Source: Loripinus fragilis (lineage: Eukaryota; Mollusca; Bivalvia; Lucinida; Lucinidae). From it: a stretch of DNA of 64,000 nt. The notes beneath the pieces were generated by a model. It was not told the origin of the DNA and made no database searches. It saw only the letters and a program-made list of their open reading frames with translations. Position 1 is the stretch's first letter. Each line of letters begins with the position of its first letter. The stretch lies in the NCBI GenBank assembly GCA_964019695.1, contig OZ026524.1, positions 17,092,509-17,156,508 of the forward strand, in the 5' to 3' direction. Shown one piece after another: positions 1-11,438 of this stretch. The position numbers and the translations under genes are program-made.

Positions 1-516
1 GGCCTTCAGTTCCCTTATGGTAGGTTCAAAAACCTTAAATCAGACTGCACCCCACTCTCACAGTCATCTGGAAGTAGGCTTTCAACCTTATAAATATTCT
101 ATACCCTCGGCTGACAGCCCACTGGCGGTAGGTTTTAAAATCGTAAAAACAGGATGCAACCTGTGCAGACAGTCCCCTGCTTGATGTAGGTTCTGAACAA
201 ATAAATTCACGCTGCACTCCCTGCAGACAGTCCCTGGAGGTAGGTTCTGACACCTTATCAAAAGGCTGCATCTACGCAGACAGTTCCCTGGAGGTAGGTT
301 CAGAAACCTTATTAACATAATGCAGCCCACTCTTACAGTCCCCTTGAAAAAAGGTTCTTAACATTACAAACGGTCTATATCCCCGGCGGACAGTCCCCTG
401 GAGGTAGGTTAGGAAACCGTAAAAACAGGCTGCTCCCGGTGCTGACAGCCCCATGGATGTAGGTTCAGAACAAGTAAAATCAGGCTGCACTCCCTGCCAA
501 AAGTCGCCTGAAGGAA
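1..516. repeat. 54-58 bp minisatellite, ~9 units
   Basis: Nine or so head-to-tail units, each starting near CAGTCCCCTGGAGGTAGGTT and ending in a GCTGCA-rich stretch. Units differ by small indels and point changes, so the array is old. It is cut by the window edge, so its true length is unknown. Open frames read through it are a by-product of repeat units lacking stops. Confidence 0.9.
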
Positions 517-689
517 ACAGCATGTTTATGGAATTTTATAACAACACCAAAACAATTCACACTTTAAGCAAAACAAGGAAGATGAAAACATAACGCCTTA
601 CATAAAGGAATGTTTGGTCAATAGTGTTATGTATTTACTTTCTGGTGGTATTCAAAACTATAAAATAAGACCAAAAATAGTAACAGCGT

Positions 690-765
690 ATGATCAGGAA
701 ATACCAAAATCACAAACTGCAGCCAAACCCACAAGTAAACAGCTGGATGAAAAAACAACACAGGA
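690..765 (-). repeat. Fragment of dispersed repeat RA
   Basis: Read on the minus strand this gives GCTCTTCCT, then CTGCAGTTTGTGATT, then GGTATTTCCTGATCAT, the same order as the longer copies at 2,395-2,640, 30,715-30,892 and 58,890-59,085. It is a partial copy of that family. Confidence 0.65.
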
Positions 766-1016
766 AGAGCAATTTATATTTGACAGAACATAAATGCAAG
801 GCGGTTTACATAATGATTAAATGGATGGCCAATAGTAAATTCTTGTGTAAATGCACCTTGCTTCCGAGTACAGCTTCGTATTCAAATATTATTGCCATAT
901 TCTGACTAGTTCCACTACATATAACAACAAAATGTATCTCTAAAAATGTTTTTGTCAAATTTTACATTGCGAAAGTTCGTGTGAATAAGTACCTCGACTT
1001 TTAGTTCTGTCCTAAC

Positions 1017-1320
1017 AGTGAGATGGTGTGAACATTCCATGACTCAGCTACGTAGACTCAAGGTCAAGGTCAGACTTCAAGGTCATTTGATTTACCCTTC
1101 AACTTCAATCTCCTGAACCCTTTGAAAGATATTTTATTAAACTTCACTCATATGTTTAATTTAGTGAGACAATGTGCGTAACCCATAACTCAACTACGCA
1201 GACTCAAGGTCAAGGCCACACTTTAATGACATGAGATTTACCCTTTATTTTTCTTCCGCTCTATATCTCCTGAACGTATAAACATATAAATTCATCCAAA
1301 TGTTCCTTTTAGTAAGACCG
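1017..1320. repeat. ~150 bp tandem duplication with AAGGTCA motifs
   Basis: Two diverged units. Each carries CTACG(T/C)AGACTCAAGGTCA, then ATTTACCCTT, then ATCTCCTGAAC, and ends near TTTAGT(G/A)AGAC. The AAGGTCAAGGTCA string resembles nuclear-receptor half-sites, but here it is part of a repeat and no regulatory role can be claimed. Confidence 0.75.
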
Positions 1321-1814
1321 AGCTTATGATTTCATCACATTCACTCAGTTATTTTGTGATAGAGGGATTTAGATGTCCATATGACTGCGTTTTTTTCTTC
1401 AAAATATACGTCCTTTGTTGGCCACCATATCCACGGGTGGTAATGTCGTAAGGGGCAATCAAAAGGTATGCAACTGGACGCCTTACGGGAGCTTCTGGAC
1501 ATGAGTAACGGGATCAGAAAAAAACAAGTGATACAGGTAATGTCAGTGACTTCTACATTTATTTCAATGTTTGCAGTTTAATATTCCAACATCAGGCAAA
1601 GTGATTCCCAACAGTTTTCATTTTTGTATATTGGGAAGAGATCGTGGAAGTGGAAAACCAAGGAGTGTGTCTAAAATTCAATTTCCCCTGAATGAGGGGT
1701 TGATTATTTTTCTGTTTTGATCTTGACTAAGCATGGTTTAGGGGCTTTCGATAAGTTTAGTGAGACAAATTTACTTCACACGAATCTTCTTAAATGCTAA
1801 AATAGTGTTTTATC
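1321..1814. other. No gene seen
   Basis: AT-rich sequence without a supported coding region, hairpin or repeat. Confidence 0.5.
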
Positions 1815-1900
1815 AAAGTAAGTAAGGGTACAAAGATCAGGAATCGATATAATTAAGTACCACACCTGACCCAGGATACCAATGGGAAAGTGACAAACTC
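1815..1900 (-). mobile_element. 3'-terminal fragment of Penelope-like element
   Basis: The reverse complement contains GTTTGTCACTTTCCCATTGG, CAGGTGTGGTACTTAATT and ATCGATTCCTGATCTTTG. This matches, in order, the tail of the repeat at 49,067-49,549 and 53,505-53,850. Its end (CCCTTACTTACTT after GATCTTTG) probably marks the element's 3' boundary. Confidence 0.75.
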
Positions 1901-2394
1901 ACAGTTAGACATTACAATTGAGAGCCAAGAGGTCAGTCCTTTCCCAGAAAGTAACCCCAAGGCCAAACACACCCCATACTTGAATGACAAACAATGTAAA
2001 TACTCTTAAGAAAGCAGATGCATTGGTCAGACTGCGCGTATATGCAGGCGTATTACAGCCAAAACGAGTTAAGTTCACCAATTGCAGCCAATTATTGTCC
2101 CACATTTTTTAGCTTAGGTTTTCATCTTTATGTTATTTTTTACTTTTTGGTATAGGTGAATTAGATAATGATGTCTAAAAAGTGCTCATCCAAAAATATC
2201 ATGTCATTCAGTCTCACAAAGAGCACCACTGAATTTGAATGTGAACTACGTTACTGTGACGAAGTATACTAGTACATACAAAATTTCTTACAAGACTGAA
2301 ATATTTAAGAGTTTTAATAGCGTGCACTTCTACTTGGATCTCTTTTTGATCAAATAAGCCTATTATGTAGAATTTATACCATGTATTTGTTACT
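1901..2394. other. No gene seen
   Basis: AT-rich. It holds one reverse copy of the GTAACGTA-TTCAC motif (2,241-2,258). A short antisense frame at 1,905-2,105 has no recognisable domain. Confidence 0.5.
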
Positions 2395-2640
2395 CAGTAT
2401 TGTCTAAGCAGGTTTAGTCTGTAATTGTTCTATGTTTTGTTGTTCGTTTTTTATGTCCATTCTAGTATTGCAATCATCTTGATGGGGAAGATAGAGCTGA
2501 TTGCTTTGCTTAATTTGTCTTCCTGGTTTCTCGTGATGGTTGAGCGGCTCTTCCTCGCGGTGCCACGGGGTTGTCTGCAGTTTGTGATTGTAGTATTTCC
2601 TTATCATACTCATTTACTATTTTTGTTATGAATTGACAGT
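2395..2640 (+). repeat. Dispersed repeat RA, long copy
   Basis: It shares with 58,890-59,085 the ordered blocks TTCTAGT(A/T)TTGCAAT, a GATGG/GAGGAAGA block, ATTGTCTTCC-like sequence, GCGGCTCTTCCTCG, then GTATTTCCTTATCATACTCA. Copies at 690-765 and 30,715-30,892 are partial. I see no protein coding or tRNA head, so the class is unknown. Confidence 0.7.
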
Positions 2641-4978
2641 GGAATACAGCTTCAATTCCATGAGTTCAATTATTGTTTTAATGGTATCCATCAAATTTGA
2701 AGAGTTGACCAGAAAAAAATAAAGGCTTTGAATATTAAAAATTGTATTCTTGTTTTGGTATTGGAAATAATAAATTGTATTCTTGTATAAAGAACATAGT
2801 GCCAATAGGTCGGTAACGTGATTCACATACCTTACACTCTGGTCATATGTCCTGCGTAGAAACATATATATATATATATTTTTTTTTTCTGAAAAATATC
2901 AGGTTCTTGTGTGTTGCTTAACACTTTTGACATCATCCTTTGCACATTGAAAGTAAGCTGTTGCATCTAGTTTCATTAATCTTCTTGGAATAACATTTTA
3001 AGATATGATTATAGAATAATAATTTTAAACATTCCATATATTTGAAAACTTGTTGTGGCTCACTAAAAAGTAAGACAATGCAGAATAAATAAATATAACT
3101 GCAATAAATGCCGTTTCATTTACTTATATTACAAAAAAAAAAGTTTGCATCATTCACAAAGATACGCCCTTCTCAGAAAAATGGCTAAATGTTCATGGTA
3201 ACATCATATAAACCATAGAAGTTAACAATATAGTAAGTCATGAGAGCATTTAAGGTCACTGTGAGCAATTGGAATGGATCAGGATGCAAAAGAGAGAGTG
3301 CCAATTTCAAAGTAAACACATAAATTCACCAATAAACCTCCAGTGGTAGCAGCAACGAGATAAAATGGTTTGAAAAAAGGAAAAAAAACAACAATTGAAC
3401 AACAAGTCAGAAACTTATTATCACCGTCGATTTGCTGCCTTTGGTCCTTTGATTGGACTATTCTATGTTCTTTGTAGAAAGTGAATTACGTTACCTACTT
3501 GTGAATTACATTACCTATGATTAATCAAGTTCATTTCAAAAACCATACGAACAATCCCTTAGAGATTTACACTATTCAATTTTGTTTTTTAAACAGATTA
3601 CTTTGCATATGGTGAGTTGAAATAATGAGTATCTTTGTAAGTTACATGAATAGGGGAGTTGATGTACCCAGAGCTTATAGGTAAATCCTTGTTAGAATAA
3701 AATGACAACTGTAATATGGTTTAAATTGATCCTTATTACCTGGGATAGATTTGCTTTGATTAAAAACAAACATGTTTTTCAGCTAGTATATGCATTTAGA
3801 GAGGTATTGGAATTTAAGTAAAATTGTAGTAATGTAATTCACAGTAACGTAATTCACAAATTTATGTTCCCACTTACTTTTTTCTATGCGAAGAACTTCT
3901 TGTAAAGTTCTTGCATGGTTTGTTATATAGTTAGGTTATACTTCTGACATTGGCTTCAATTGCAACATTTGTACATCTTCTTATACAAATAATACACATA
4001 GGGTACCGCAATTCCCCAAACTGCAGATTTTTTAGACAACCTCAGATATTTTTTCATCTGCGAAAAATAAACAAACGTTTTCCCAAATTCGTTTCTTTTG
4101 TCCTTGTCCATATTAATCCTCTTGACATAGAGATGTTTGATGTGGGCTTATGATGCATGGTGCGTGAATTGTGAGATGGATAAATTGGTAACGTAATTCA
4201 CACTAAATTATGGGACATGTATCATCAATACAACAACATTTTTTTTCAGTTTTCAATCAAATGAGGGGCATCTAATGAAATGTATATATGTGTTTCAATA
4301 AAATAAAGCTGAAACTGCTTATAAAAACAACCATTTGAGCATAATACATTTTTAAAATTATATACTATGACGATGGGGCAGATTTAATGGGCAATTTTGG
4401 TGGCACGTAAGGAATGACTATAGCCCAATTACATTGCTTTTCTTTTACTTGATTGTCAAGACATAAACCTAAACTAAACTTATAAACCTTTAAGCGTTAG
4501 TAAATACACTGTTAACATGCTAAAATGGGGATGGGGTACAAAAAATGACCGAATTGATGAACTTAACTCGTTTTGGCTGATTGATGCCTTTACTTTTCCG
4601 CAAATACTTATTTCAAGAAAATCAAAAGTTACAAAATTGAGCCAAAGACTTGAGCAGCGATTATTTATCTAAAGATTGTTTTGATCCGAGCCTTTGGCCA
4701 TCTTAATAAAGATAGCAAAGGGAGTCTGGGTTTCTGACTCATTATCTAGTGAAATGCACACCGACTTTTCTATTGAACAGGAGTTGCAGGTAACATTATA
4801 AAATTAATGAATAATGTTTAGCAGTGTATAAACAACCAACAAAACGACGTTTCATTCGGCAGCAGAGAGAAATCAGTATCGCCAGTCCGCATTTGATTTG
4901 ACCTGTTCATGGGAATCAATGTATGGTTTTGGTATATTCATTCTGTTTACTATTGTTGAATAATTGTAATTTAGTGAC
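2641..4978. other. AT-rich region with recurrent GTAACGTAATTCAC motif
   Basis: No supported gene. A GGTAACGTAATTCACA-like motif occurs at 2,812-2,827 (+), 3,481-3,495 (-), 3,501-3,515 (-), 3,831-3,843 (+), 3,844-3,857 (+) and 4,187-4,201 (+). There is also a (TA)n/T-run at 2,862-2,890 and a short poly-A at 3,131-3,142. Confidence 0.65.
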
Positions 4979-5831
4979 CTGGGCCCGAAATTACAATGTC
5001 TCCTTGAAATCAAGGAAGACTTAAGTTAAGTATTGATTTTTCAGGATGCGAAGAATAACGTTTCAAACTGATTAAAATCAAAATAGTTTCAATTTTTGTA
5101 AAGATCACAGTGATATCTTTGACCACAAATACCATATCGATCCAGACAATTAATTAGCATTTAATATAGCACGTTGAAATACAAATGAGCGCCGATCTGA
5201 CAAAAGGGTCCTTCGGGCATTATAGCAGTTTTTGTGTTATCAAAATTTCAAAAACGGCTAAATTTTCGAGATTTTGCATGTTCTTACAATAGAGTCAAAT
5301 TGCTTCTAACATGTAATACAATCAAAGGCGCAAACAGTTCTGATAAAATAAAGTGATACGTATATTGTATGTTACCATGGCAACAGCTGTGCATATGGAC
5401 TACACACTTCCTTTAAAACAGGGCACCTCATTTCAAATGTTTTTGTAAACACGGGATGTACGTATGTGGGCTATTTGTGCAGTCTATGCAATTGCATAGA
5501 CATCAAATTTACAGAAACATGGAGCATTCTTGAAATATTGCTCCTAGCGTCTTTGTATTAGCGTCATATGTTAACAAAATCATGTTGCGTTAAGTGACGT
5601 CATGTTTAAAACGCATCATCTGTACCAGTTTAAGCGCTCATATCTTTGTTATTTGTAAAGATAATCTCTTCAAATTTTCTGCAATTGTTCACAACAGCTA
5701 TATCTTTCTTTCTCCGTAAATATCTCACTTTTGAGTTTTATTGCCAGAAGGTCCCTTCTGTCAGATCTTGGCTCAAATACTTAACTTTAGTCTTTCTTAA
5801 CTTTAAGTAGACATTGTAATTCAGGGCCCTG
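4979..5831. mobile_element. ~850 bp hAT-like inverted-repeat element (non-autonomous)
   Basis: Left end 4,979-5,034 and right end 5,775-5,831 are inverted copies sharing GGGCCC, GAATTACAATGTCT and AGTTAAGTATT over ~55 bp. A second inverted pair, AGATCTGACA(A/G)AAGGG, lies at ~5,192-5,212 and ~5,745-5,768. The CAGGGCCC-type terminus resembles hAT elements (family knowledge). No transposase frame is present and no clean 8 bp target duplication is visible, so the superfamily call is an inference. Confidence 0.75.
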
Positions 5832-6646
5832 TTATGCAAATGACATGGAGCGTATGAGCACGGAGTTGTTTGTGTAACGAATATGGAGAGCCATAAACTC
5901 ATGTAATAGCATACTCATCGCGTCTAACATGTATTATATTAGTGTCTTAGAACAACTCCATTGACTGATTGTTTTTCATGCTTTTTTGATGTCTACTGAT
6001 TTTTTTAAAATCATCTTTTCAAAATTTTATTTCAGGGATGCTGATACCATCAAGGATTTCTAGCGATTAGGCGGGCTATTTCTCTAAATGAAACGTTCGT
6101 TTTATTCTGTTAAAATAACGACTGGAGACACTAGGAACATTCGACAAATACATATAAACGAGCTGTCTATGCACCCTTAATCCCCTAGTACGTATATCTA
6201 AAACGGGTTTTCCTAAATGAAATGCAATAACTACTTCATTTTGAATGATAATTTATTGTGATCATCAACTGTGTTTGTTATTCAGTAACATGAATGGCAA
6301 ATAGACCGTTAAAGACATATGCGGCTATTTCCAATGCGCACCTTTTCCGCGTCTGGAAACGGGTAAAGTTGCTTGCGTCCTGTCTTTCGACCTTTAACGG
6401 ATTCGGATCAACACAGCTTTCCAATATTCGTATGTCATATCAGTGTTCTGACATTTTCTTGACAAAATAAAGTAATTAAGGTCTTTCCGAAATATCTATT
6501 GACATCTTATCAGAACTGATTGGCTCAGTACTAAAGACAGGTAAATGTAGCTCAGTCGAAATCAAACGACGTACACAATTACATGTACCCTGGTTACGAA
6601 TACAATAGAGGCCGAGTCTCTACTTTTTGTATGGTTATTTAGAGCG
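5832..6646. other. No gene seen
   Basis: Unique-looking AT-rich sequence. I found no supported ORF, hairpin or repeat. Confidence 0.5.
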
Positions 6647-6728
6647 GCGCACGACCTGACCTTGTGGCCTAGTGGTTAGTGTGTCTGGCTACAATGCCAG
6701 AGGACCAGGATTGATTCCCGGGTGCGCA
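6647..6728 (+). repeat. Degenerate tRNA-like sequence (SINE head or tRNA pseudogene)
   Basis: A-box-like TGGCCTAGTGGTTAGTG (6,665-6,681) and B-box-like GGATTGATTCC (6,709-6,719) are correctly spaced, with a CTGGC/GCCAG anticodon-stem-like pair between them. That stem encloses a 6-base loop, not 7, and the T-arm core is changed from GGTTCGA. A T-rich stretch follows. An expressed tRNA is unlikely. It is probably a SINE head. Confidence 0.65.
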
Positions 6729-7509
6729 CATATTTTCAGTGTGTTTTTTCTTTCTTTTTTAAGAGCTTAATGCTAAATTGCTTCATATGTTAGTAAAATG
6801 GCATCATCAAAACGACCGAAATGGTAATTCCTGAACTTTTATATTGAATTACGCATGAAACCTATGGGGGTGGGGTTAAATTTGGCTCTCTGGAAAGAGA
6901 ATTAGCTCGATGACCCCAGATTTTTATTCTTTTTTCGGAAAGGTATTATAATAGTCCACGAATTAAAAAAAAATAAGATTTTCAACATCAGATTTTTTAA
7001 TACATGATTTATTCTAAAAACAAATTCGAATTTTCGACGAATTGCCAAAACATATCATGCAGTATCTTGTCACAGCATGGGATAACAGATAAACTTGCAC
7101 ATTTTCTAAAAGGTTTGAGGTCATGGGCAATAATTTAAGTTAAAAGAAAGAAGCTGGCTGAAGAATAACACCGTTTTAGCTCGATATTTAGGACAAGAGT
7201 TAGTATTTCATATTTTTACAAAATTGGTCAAATGCTGAAAACTTCCACATGAGAGTCTGAAAAAGTAAGCAAGGTGACATTATCCTTTTTATTTCATAAA
7301 TGGATAGCCCATGCATAAAACAAATTGTATGCAAAGTATTGAACATATTTCAACATGGGAAGTATTTAGTAGCATATGTCCTTAAAATAGGGTAAAACAA
7401 GTGTCCTTTCACGATAGAGTATATATATAAAGACAGTTGATGTACAATAAAAATGACCACCTTACAAAGTGGTCTATTTTTGTCAGGTGTTTGGTGTCTT
7501 CTTTCGCTT
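6729..7509. other. No gene seen
   Basis: AT-rich unique sequence with no supported feature. Confidence 0.5.
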
Positions 7510-7611
7510 ATAGTACCCCTTCCCCTCCTAGACCCAAGCTGCCCTTTTCATATGTTGTGTATTTGTATAGCGACATTTAATTGTCCAAAGGACATCTTGG
7601 GTCTAGGGGGG
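7510..7611. mobile_element. ~100 bp hairpin MITE-like element
   Basis: The ends CCTAGACCCAAG (left) and CTTGGGTCTAGG (right) form a ~25 bp imperfect stem (…GCCCTTT / AAAGGACATC…), closed by a ~50 bp AT-rich loop. The size and structure suit a minimal foldback transposon copy. Confidence 0.65.
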
Positions 7612-8040
7612 AGCATTTAAAAACAAACTGAAATACGCCAGTTTCATCTTTTCAATGACAAAAGTCACACTTTAAGGTATGTTTCGTACACATGCGCAGA
7701 AGGAATACCGCAAAGTTTTGAAAATGAATGGAATTTATGTCCTTACTATTTAAGCACTTTTACTTTTTGAAAACCTGCAATCAATTTATCAAAAATCTGG
7801 TCAAACGGCACCCAATATAAAGACTTAAAATTAGGGGTGAGAGTAGAAAATGCTCGTTTTCATGGCTTTGTAAAAGATGCATCGCTTTGAAACGCATTTT
7901 GATGCATACTATGCATATTCAACTACCGACACATACCACTTTTAAAAACATTAGGGCAATTTATAAATTTAGTTTTTGTTATCATTTCAACTACGGAAAA
8001 TACACGCCCTATTATCGCTAGAGCTTCTTTGTCAAATGGT
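7612..8040. other. No gene seen
   Basis: AT-rich sequence. The antisense frame at 7,923-8,228 overlaps repeat sequence and is not supported as a gene. Confidence 0.45.
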
Positions 8041-8128
8041 TTGGATCCAGAGCATTTTCGGGCCTGATCTGGGTCCAACCTGTTTGTAAAAATATTAGCA
8101 AACGACACTAGTAGGCAAAGGGTTAATG
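8041..8128 (+). repeat. Fragment of hairpin repeat family C2
   Basis: Carries GGGCCTGATCTGGGTCCAA and CTGTTTG, and ends in GGCAAAGGGTTAAT. These blocks are shared in the same order with 53,030-53,160 and 56,280-56,367. The left half of the palindrome is degraded here. Confidence 0.65.
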
Positions 8129-8282
8129 ACATGCGTAAAGCACTATATTTATTCAATATCAAATGACATTGCTTGCTATTTTTGGACATCTGCATATTGA
8201 GTAATCTTGAATGACTGGACAAGTTCAAGACCTGGCTGCATCCTTAAATAAAATTATTGAGTTTCTGTCACAGTATCCTAAA

Positions 8283-8500
8283 TACTGTAAATTCGGAAAT
8301 TTTCGCGAGGGCTTATTTTCGAGGAAATTCGCGTAGGCGAAGTTTCGTGAAAATGAAATCCTCGCGAAATGGCGAAAGCAGTATGTCGTTTACTAATAAA
8401 GGTAAAGCATGCCATAGTTGCAAATTGTTAAAGTCGCAAATATGTCGTTTAACGCTATCCGCGAAAATAAAGTTCCGCAAAAATTTCCAGATGTCATAGC
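8283..8500. repeat. CG-containing dispersed repeat (TTTTCGCGA type)
   Basis: It has repeated TTCGCGA/TCGCGAAA strings and near-inverted ends (TACTGTAAATTCGGAAATTT at the left, GCAAAAATTTCCAGA at the right). It stands out as CpG-bearing against AT-rich surroundings. It is probably an inverted-repeat element, and its limits are uncertain. Confidence 0.5.
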
Positions 8501-8696
8501 TCAGCGTGACTTAGTTTATATTGTCATGGACACGTATTGTTTGCCACTAAGAAATCACAGTTTTTACAAAATATTTACTGATAAAATCAAAGCACTGATA
8601 GTACATGTACTGATGCGGACGGCTGTACTGAAGTATGTAAGTCTCCAAAATACGATGGCCCAAATGGCTCACTTTTTCATTTCAGTGACAATTCAC

Positions 8697-8768
8697 AATT
8701 CTCAATTCTGAATTCCGAATTCTGAATTCTGAATTCTGAATTCCAAATTCTGAATTTTGAATTTTGAA
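8697..8768. repeat. GAATTC(T/C) microsatellite, left end copy 1
   Basis: About ten 7-8 bp units of the AATTCTG/AATTCCG type, so EcoRI-like GAATTC recurs. It sits inside the outer end of the foldback element. Confidence 0.85.
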
Positions 8769-8835
8769 TAATCTTGATAGACGCTTTCATTTACTATATC
8801 ATACACTTGTGTAAAACGCCAGACAGAGTGAGTTT

Positions 8836-9275
8836 ACCCTACTTTCAAGAGGATTGTACTTAAGGGTTTATTCAGTAGAATAGGGGGTACTTTGTGAAGA
8901 AGAAGTTCCTGTGTGGAGTTCGGGGTACTCCCTTTTGCACATAGAATAACGCATAATCCATAGGGTACCTCCTGCGTAAGCGCTATAGCCTTACTGAAGT
9001 AGGCACCTTTCTTCTAGCGGGTACTCCCTACCCAACAGAGTACCCTATGGGGAATATGTGTTACCAGTAGAGTGGGTGTTCTCTGTAGATACTCCATAGG
9101 GGTTGAGGGGCTCTGTAAAGTAGAGGTTCTTCCTAGAGTAGGAGGCACGCATTGGTGTTTATTGGTTACTAGTGCACACAAGTCTAGAATGGTAGTCTGT
9201 GCAGTAAGGGTTATTATGTATATGAGAGTTACACTGTAAGATAGGGCCTATATACCTTTGGAGGTAACTTTTGAA
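8836..9275. repeat. Insert between duplicated left ends, GGGTACTCC-rich
   Basis: About 440 bp in which variants of GGGTACTCCCTA and GAGTACCCTATGGGG recur irregularly in both orientations. It has no counterpart in the right arm, so it was added to the left end, perhaps as the core of another copy of the element. Confidence 0.55.
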
Positions 9276-9665
9276 TGTCAATAATAATTCACAATTCTGA
9301 ATTCTGAATTCCGAATTCCGAATTCCGAATTCTGAATTCCGAATTCTGAATTCTGAATTCCGAGTTCTGAATTCCGAATTCTGATTCTAAATTTTGAATA
9401 AACTTGATAGACGCTTTCATTTACTATATCATACACTTGTATAAAGCGCCAGACAGACTGAGTTCAAAATGGCCGTGCAGATTTGATCTTTGGAAAGGGG
9501 ATAATAACATCTGTCCCCGCATCGTGTTATAAATAGACAGCCAAAAAAAACATGTCTATTAAGAGCGCTTAACAAGATACATCTTTTAAAAAAAGAATAG
9601 GTCATGAAGAGATCTTATAATGGGGATGGATGTTTAATGTAAATGGTCGCACATAATTTCCTATA
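9276..9665. repeat. Left inverted arm of foldback element (copy 2)
   Basis: A GAATTC microsatellite (9,291-9,390) is followed by CTTGATAGACGCTTTCATTT, AAAATGGCCGTGCAGATTTG, GGGATAATAACATCTGTCCC and TTATAATGGGGATGGATGTT. The same blocks return inverted at 11,048-11,400, over ~280 bp outside the microsatellite, with few differences. The high arm identity suggests recent formation or gene conversion. Confidence 0.85.
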
Positions 9666-9671
9666 ATCATC

Positions 9672-10815
9672 GCCTCATGATATCAGACAGAGCATGGTTA
9701 TAAATCCCTAAGGTATGAAACATGCTCCGTCAGTTGTCATCATCTCATGACAACGGTCAGAGTATGATGATACGCCCTCAAGTATGAGTCATGCTCTGTC
9801 AGTTGCTATTATCTCATGACAACGATCAGAGCATGTTAATGTATTTCTCATGTATAAAATATGCACTGTCAGTTGTCATTGTCTCATGACAACGGTCACA
9901 GCATGGTCATGTATTACTCTGGTATGAAACATGCTCCCACACTTGACATCGTCTCATGGCAACGGTCAGGGCATGGTTATATATCCCTCAGGTATGAAAC
10001 ATGCTCTGTCTGTTTTCATCGTCTAATGACAATGGACCGCGCATGGTTATTCATTCCTAAGGTATGAAACATGCTTTGTTGGCTGTCGTCTTATGACAAC
10101 GGTCTGAGCATGGGTATATATCCCTCAGGTATGAAACATGCTCCGTCAGTTGTCATCGTCTCATGCCAATGGACAGAGCATGGTTATATATCCCTCAAGT
10201 ATGAAACATGCTCCGTCAGTTGTCATCGTCTCATGACAACAGACGTAGCAAGGTTATTCATCCATTAGGTATGCAACATGCTCCGTCACTTGTCATCGTC
10301 CCATGACAACAGTCAGAGCATGTTGATACCCCTCAAGTATGAAACACCCTCCGTCAGTTGCCATCGTCTCATGACAACGGTCAGAGCATGGTAATGTATT
10401 ACCCAGGTAAGAAACATGCTCCGTCAGTTGTCATCGTCCCAAGACACCGGTCAGAAGCTGGTGATATATCCCTGACGTAAGAAACATGCTGTGTTAGTTG
10501 TCATCATCTCGAGACAACGGACAGATGATGGTTATTAATCCCTAAGGTACCAAAGATGCTCAGTTTGTTGTCATCATCTCATGACAAAGGTCAGAGCATG
10601 TTGATACCCCCTTAAGGTATGAAACATGCTCCGTCAGTTGTCATCATCTCATGACTACAAACAGAGCATGGTTATCAATCCCTAGGGTATGAAACATGCT
10701 CCGCCCATTGTCATCATCTCATGCCAACGGACGGAGCTTGTTTAATAATCCCTAGGGTATGAAACATGCTCCATCAGTTGGCTCAGTGCTGACTGTCTCA
10801 TGACAATGATTAGAA
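9672..10815. repeat. 69-70 bp satellite, ~17 units, each a hairpin
   Basis: Successive CTCATGACAAC blocks fall 69 and 70 bp apart where measured (9,744, 9,813, 9,883). Each unit has left arm ATGCTCCGTCAGTTGTCAT, a ~6 bp loop, and right arm ATGACAACGGTCAGAGCAT, then a ~25 bp spacer (ATATATCCCTCAGGTATGAA type). The arms pair within each unit for ~19 bp. Confidence 0.9.
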
Positions 10816-11047
10816 CATATTTATATGTTAAAGCCCAAATATGTTTCTTTCTTTCTATTATAGGCATTTGGAGATGTTTGCAGGCTAGCCTTGTATGAAA
10901 AAAACTCGTCTCGCATAGTTAAAGAAACTAGTGCTTGTGTTTGTTATCTTCATAAAGGAAATAGCAAGTACGCTGATACATTTACAACTGCGCAGGCTGA
11001 TCTGAGTCTAAGTGGACGATTTGGGGGTTTGGAGCAATTTTAAATTG
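10816..11047. other. Spacer between satellite core and right arm
   Basis: About 230 bp of unique sequence with no ORF. It is the only part of the foldback element without an internal repeat. Confidence 0.6.
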
Positions 11048-11438
11048 TAGGAAATTATTTGCGACCATTTATATTAAACATCCATCCCCATTATAAGATC
11101 TCTTCATGACCTTTTATGTTTTTAAAAGATGTATCTTGTTAAGCGCTCTTAATAGACATGGGTTTTTTTGGCCAGCTATTTATAACACCATGCGGGGACA
11201 GATGTTATTATCCCCTTCCCAAAGATCAAATCTGCACGGCCATTTTGAACTCAGTCTGTCAGGCGCTTTACACAAGTGTATGATATAGTAAATGAAAGCA
11301 TCTATCAAGTTTGTTAAAAATTCAGAATTCAGAATTCGGAATTCAGAATTCAGAATTCGGAATTCAGAATTCGGAATTCAGAATTCAGAATTGTGAATTG
11401 TCACTGAAATGAAAAAGTGAACCATTTGGGCTATCGTA
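11048..11438. repeat. Right inverted arm of foldback element
   Basis: Inverted copy of 9,276-9,665 plus the outermost 50 bp of 8,651-8,700. It includes a CAGAATT/CGGAATT microsatellite (11,320-11,392). The frame at 11,106-11,288 is an artefact of the arm. Confidence 0.85.

Noticed and set aside
35..523. Repetitive 'PTS-RGLSA' proteins at the left edge
   Set aside because: Readings of the minisatellite in different frames, with no start or splice context.
2023..2053. Extra fragment of MITE family B (CAGACTGCGCGTATATGCAGG)
   Set aside because: Only ~25 bp match the interior of the MITE and the flanks do not. Could be chance or too old to support.
6647..6728. Functional tRNA gene
   Set aside because: The anticodon stem encloses a 6-base loop and the T-arm core is altered, so a SINE head or pseudogene fits better.
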